A stretch of DNA of 64,000 nt from Nostoc sp. HK-01 (lineage in GTDB: Bacteria; Cyanobacteriota; Cyanobacteriia; Cyanobacteriales; Nostocaceae). Shown in pieces: positions 60,597 to 64,000 of the stretch (positions are counted from its first letter, which is position 1; the number at the start of each line of letters is the position of its first letter). The DNA is taken from NCBI GenBank assembly GCA_003990705.1, contig AP018318.1, positions 248,001 through 312,000 of the forward strand. Reading direction: 5' to 3'. A program made the position numbers and the translations under genes. The notes under the pieces were generated by a model that was not told where the DNA came from, ran no database searches, and saw only the letters and a program-made list of their open reading frames with translations.

Positions 60597-63500
60597 CTAA
60601 GTATTGATACATTTGCCATCGAGTATTTACATCGACTTGTGCTTCTTGGAGTAATTGCTTGGCTGCTTCTGGGTTGATTTTGGTCAGCATTTTGAAGCGG
60701 TTTTCTAAATACATTGATTGTTCTAGCGGTAGTTTTGGTGTGCGTGAATCTAGTTGTAGGGGATTCTCGCCCAGGTTGCGGAGTTCGGGGTTATAGCGAT
60801 ACAGTAGCCATCGGCCTGAATCTACGGCGGCTTTTTGATTTTGCATAGCTGTACTCAAGTCAATACCGTGGGCAATGCAATGACTGTAGGCGATAATCAA
60901 CGATGGCCCAGCATAAGCCTCAGCTTCTAAAAATGCTTTGAGTGTATGTTCATCTCTCGCACCCATCGCTACACTCGCAACGTAGACGTTACCGTATGTC
61001 ATGGCGATTAAACCTAAGTCTTTTTTAGCTGAAGGTTTACCACCAGAAGCAAATTTGGCGACAGCTGCTTTCGGGGTGGATTTGGACATCTGCCCGCCTG
61101 TATTGGAATACACCTCGGTATCAAGCACCAAAATATTCACATTTTGACTACTAGCTAAAACGTGATCTAGTCCACCAAAGCCGATATCATAAGCCCAACC
61201 ATCACCGCCAATAATCCAGACGCTCTTTTTCACGAGGTAGTCGGCAATACTCAGCAGTTCCTTTGCTTTAGGATGATTAAGTGTTTCTAGCTTTTGCTTG
61301 AGAATAGCAATGCGATCGCGTTGTTCCCAAATATCGGCTTCATCTTTCTGCACGGCGTTGAGAATACTATTTGTAAGTTCTTCGCCTACCACTGGTGCAA
61401 GTAAAGTCAGCAATTCGGCGGCGAATTGGGCTTGTTTATCAAGGGAAATGCGAAAACCTAAACCAAATTCAGCGTTATCTTCAAATAAACTGTTAGACCA
61501 AGCCGGGCCACGACCTTCGGCGTTATGTGTCCAGGGTGTTGTAGGTAAGTTACCGCCATAAATTGAAGAACAACCTGTGGCGTTGGCAACCACCATGCGA
61601 TCGCCAAACAACTGTGTTGCTAATTTAATATAGGGAGTTTCCCCGCAACCGCCGCAAGCACCAGAAAATTCAAATAGCGGTTCTTGCATTTGCTGTTGGT
61701 TGATATGATTTAGCTTCAAGTTGCGTCTATCAGGGTTGGGAAGATTCAAAAAGAACTCCCAATTTTGCCGTTCAGCTTCTCGCAATGGACGCTGAGGTTC
61801 CATATTGATGGCTTTTTTGCGCGTTTCGGTTTTATTCTTCGCCGGACATACATCAACACAAATACCGCAACCTGTACAATCTTCTGCCGCTACTTGGATG
61901 GTATATTTTAACCCGTGCCAATCATGGTCTTTGGCATTGGTACTCTTAAAAGTTGGCGGTGCATTTTCCAGTTGTTGAGGTTCGTAAACCTTGCTGCGAA
62001 TCACACTGTGAGGACATACCATCACACATTTACCACACTGTACGCAGACATCTGTGTCCCATACAGGAATTTCTTGGGTAATGTTGCGTTTTTCCCATTT
62101 TGCTGTTCCAGTGGGATAAGTCCCATCTACAGGTAACGCACTCACAGGTAAATCATCGCCACATTTAGCAATCATTTTACCCAACACTTCTCGCACAAAA
62201 TTTGGTGCCGTATCAGGTACAGGCTGGCGTAGTTCAATGTGACTATCTACACTTGTAGGAACTTTAACTTGATAGAGGTTCTCTAAGGTTTGGTCTACGG
62301 CATTGAGGTTCATTTGCACGATTTCGTTGCCCTTTTTGCCGTAGGATTTGGTAATGGATTGCTTAATTTGAGCGATCGCTTCTTCTCCTGGTAGCACACC
62401 AGACAAAGCAAAAAAGCATACTTGCATAACCGTATTTATTCTGCCACCCATCCCCGCTTCGCGGGCAACTTTATAAGCATTAATTACATAAAATTTGAGT
62501 TGTTTCTCAATAATTTGTGTTTGGACTAATCTCGGTAATTTCTGCCAAACATCTTCTAGGCTATAAGGACTATTTAATAAGAAAGTACCACCAGGGATAA
62601 TATGCGCCAACATATCAAACTGTTCTAAAAATCCCCATTGGTGACAAGCGACAAAGTTGGCTTGGCTAATTAAATAAGTAGAGTGAATAGGTTGAGAACC
62701 GAAACGCAGATGCGAAACCGTCACCGAACCAGATTTTTTTGAGTCGTAGACAAAATAACCTTGGGCGTAATTATCAGTTTCCTCGCCAATAATTTTGATG
62801 GAGTTTTTATTTGCACCCACAGTTCCATCGGAACCTAAGCCGTAAAAAATTGCGCGGACTATATTATCTGGTTCGATGTTAAATTCAAGGTCATAATCTA
62901 AGCTGGTGTGAGTGACATCATCGTTAATGCCGATGGTGAAATGATTTTTGGGTTTAGTCTCGGCCAAATTATCAAATACAGCTTTTATCATCGCTGGTGT
63001 AAATTCTTTGGAAGATAAACCATATCTCCCCCCCACTACTTGAGGTAATTCCTCTCCTACCCCCCAAACTTCATACAAAGCTGTAACAACATCCAGATAA
63101 AGTGGTTCACCGGATGCGCCTGGTTCTTTAGTTCGGTCTAAAACGGCGATAGTGCGAGTAGTTGGGGGTAAAACATCAACAAATCTTTGACTATCAAAAG
63201 GACGATAAAGCCCCACTTTGACTACGCCGACTTTTTCACCACGGGCATTGAGATAATCTACGGTTTCTTGGACGGCTTCGCAACCAGAACCCATAATAAC
63301 GATGATTCTTTCGGCGGTGGAGTCGCCATAATATTCAAATAATTGGTATTGTCGCCTTGTCATTTGGGCGAACTCATCCATCACTTTTTGGGTGATTTCA
63401 GGACAACCATCATAGTAAGAATTAACTGTTTCCCTAGCTTGAAAATAAACATCAGGGTTTTGGGCTGTACCCCGTAACACTGGTTTATCGGGAGTCAGGG

Positions 63501-64000
63501 CGCGGGAACGATGGGCAAAAACTAATTCATTGGGGATGAACGTGCGTAAATCATCCTCATTTAATAGTTCTAATTTATTAACTTCGTGGGAAGTACGAAA
63601 ACCATCAAAGAAATGTAAAAAAGGGATGCGCGATTGTAAACTTGCTCTAGTAGAAATTAAAGCAAAATCATGGGCTTCTTGCACAGAGGCGGCGCATAAC
63701 ATAGCAAAACCAGTACCACGGGTTGCCATAACATCACTATGGTCGCCAAAAATTGAGAGACCTTGGGCGGCGAGCGATCGCGCGGCAATATGAAATACTG
63801 TAGGTGTGAGTTCTCCCGCAATTTTGTACATATTCGGGATCATCAACAATAATCCCTGGGATGCGGTGAATGTGGTTGTCAGAGAACCCGTTTGCAACGC
63901 CCCATGTACAGCACCAGCCACGCCGCCTTCACTCTGCATCTGCACTACCTTTGGTACAGTTCCCCAAATATTGGGCTTGCTTTCACTAGTCCAAGCATCC
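60574..64000 (-). CDS. nifJ: Pyruvate:ferredoxin (flavodoxin) oxidoreductase, 5' end cut by the window
   Basis: Oxidatively decarboxylates pyruvate to acetyl-CoA, reducing ferredoxin or flavodoxin. 1141 residues are visible. The frame is open to the window edge with DAWTSESKPNIWGTVPKVVQ before MQSEGGVAGAVHGALQTG, so roughly the first 50 residues are missing. Visible parts are the pyruvate-binding domains I/II, a two-cluster ferredoxin domain (CVQCGKCVMVCP and CTGCGICVDVCP) and the cluster/TPP domain (CGGCGETPY; GGDGWAYDIGFGGLDH; SNTGGQMSK). A single large polypeptide is the NifJ type. The dihydroorotate-dehydrogenase-like gene follows. Confidence 0.96.
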   Translation of the reverse strand, partial: DAWTSESKPNIWGTVPKVVQMQSEGGVAGAVHGALQTGSLTTTFTASQGLLLMIPNMYKIAGELTPTVFHIAARSLAAQGLSIFGDHSDVMATRGTGFAMLCAASVQEAHDFALISTRASLQSRIPFLHFFDGFRTSHEVNKLELLNEDDLRTFIPNELVFAHRSRALTPDKPVLRGTAQNPDVYFQARETVNSYYDGCPEITQKVMDEFAQMTRRQYQLFEYYGDSTAERIIVIMGSGCEAVQETVDYLNARGEKVGVVKVGLYRPFDSQRFVDVLPPTTRTIAVLDRTKEPGASGEPLYLDVVTALYEVWGVGEELPQVVGGRYGLSSKEFTPAMIKAVFDNLAETKPKNHFTIGINDDVTHTSLDYDLEFNIEPDNIVRAIFYGLGSDGTVGANKNSIKIIGEETDNYAQGYFVYDSKKSGSVTVSHLRFGSQPIHSTYLISQANFVACHQWGFLEQFDMLAHIIPGGTFLLNSPYSLEDVWQKLPRLVQTQIIEKQLKFYVINAYKVAREAGMGGRINTVMQVCFFALSGVLPGEEAIAQIKQSITKSYGKKGNEIVQMNLNAVDQTLENLYQVKVPTSVDSHIELRQPVPDTAPNFVREVLGKMIAKCGDDLPVSALPVDGTYPTGTAKWEKRNITQEIPVWDTDVCVQCGKCVMVCPHSVIRSKVYEPQQLENAPPTFKSTNAKDHDWHGLKYTIQVAAEDCTGCGICVDVCPAKNKTETRKKAINMEPQRPLREAERQNWEFFLNLPNPDRRNLKLNHINQQQMQEPLFEFSGACGGCGETPYIKLATQLFGDRMVVANATGCSSIYGGNLPTTPWTHNAEGRGPAWSNSLFEDNAEFGLGFRISLDKQAQFAAELLTLLAPVVGEELTNSILNAVQKDEADIWEQRDRIAILKQKLETLNHPKAKELLSIADYLVKKSVWIIGGDGWAYDIGFGGLDHVLASSQNVNILVLDTEVYSNTGGQMSKSTPKAAVAKFASGGKPSAKKDLGLIAMTYGNVYVASVAMGARDEHTLKAFLEAEAYAGPSLIIAYSHCIAHGIDLSTAMQNQKAAVDSGRWLLYRYNPELRNLGENPLQLDSRTPKLPLEQSMYLENRFKMLTKINPEAAKQLLQEAQVDVNTRWQMYQYLASMKSEV

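Overview
The window comes from a filamentous, probably heterocyst-forming cyanobacterium (Nostocales, Nostoc/Anabaena-like). The evidence is the high density of the HIP1 octamer GCGATCGC, heptameric tandem-repeat arrays typical of heterocystous cyanobacteria, and a cyanobacterial gene set: ferrochelatase with a chlorophyll-binding tail, PcyA, a PsbP-like protein, an Flv3/Flv1 flavodiiron pair, a DevBCA exporter and a PEP-CTERM protein. No rRNA or CRISPR array was seen. There is one tRNA, tRNA-Val(UAC).

Layout. 1-3.9 kb is accessory DNA: two orphan proteins, dispersed HIP1-rich repeats and a PIN-type toxin-antitoxin pair. 3.9-13.6 kb is mostly housekeeping: an esterase, a DUF2555-like protein, coaBC, a methyltransferase, hemH, a flavin reductase, an Rpn-type nuclease, an MDR dehydrogenase, a glycosyltransferase and xth. 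13.6-19.8 kb is a signalling block on the minus strand: an EAL-GAF-GGDEF protein, a REC-PAS-histidine kinase and a PAS3-GAF-HisKA_2 kinase. Both GAF domains carry the two-cysteine DXCF signature of cyanobacteriochromes. 20-31.4 kb holds a SagB-like oxidoreductase, a DUF4349 protein, a degenerate SNase, ilvC, a heme-oxygenase-fold protein, a DUF1400 hydrolase, a PEP-CTERM protein and a HAD phosphatase. 31.5-35 kb is devBCA. 35.6-38.9 kb has pcyA, maf and a PsbP-like gene.

38.9-41.1 kb is a decayed mobile-element island: an internally deleted IS with perfect terminal repeats, an unknown gene fragment, and a broken tniQ/tnsD-family gene next to tRNA-Val. 41.1-49.3 kb has small conserved genes, an ACC-deaminase-like gene and flv3-psiE-flv1. 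49.4-52.6 kb has pcrA and mazEF with a large palindromic operator candidate. 52.8-64 kb has glgA, a VOC protein, an MtnX-like phosphatase, a propeller-like protein, pfkA, a dihydroorotate-dehydrogenase-like gene and nifJ. nifJ runs off the right edge with its 5' end missing.

Working together: pcyA makes phycocyanobilin, which the two putative cyanobacteriochromes 14-22 kb away could bind, feeding light signals into c-di-GMP and phosphorelay output. Flv3/Flv1, GlgA, PfkA and NifJ connect photosynthetic electron disposal with glycogen and pyruvate metabolism. Heptamer arrays repeatedly sit on start or stop codons (maf, pfkA, nifJ, the 36.5-kb gene).
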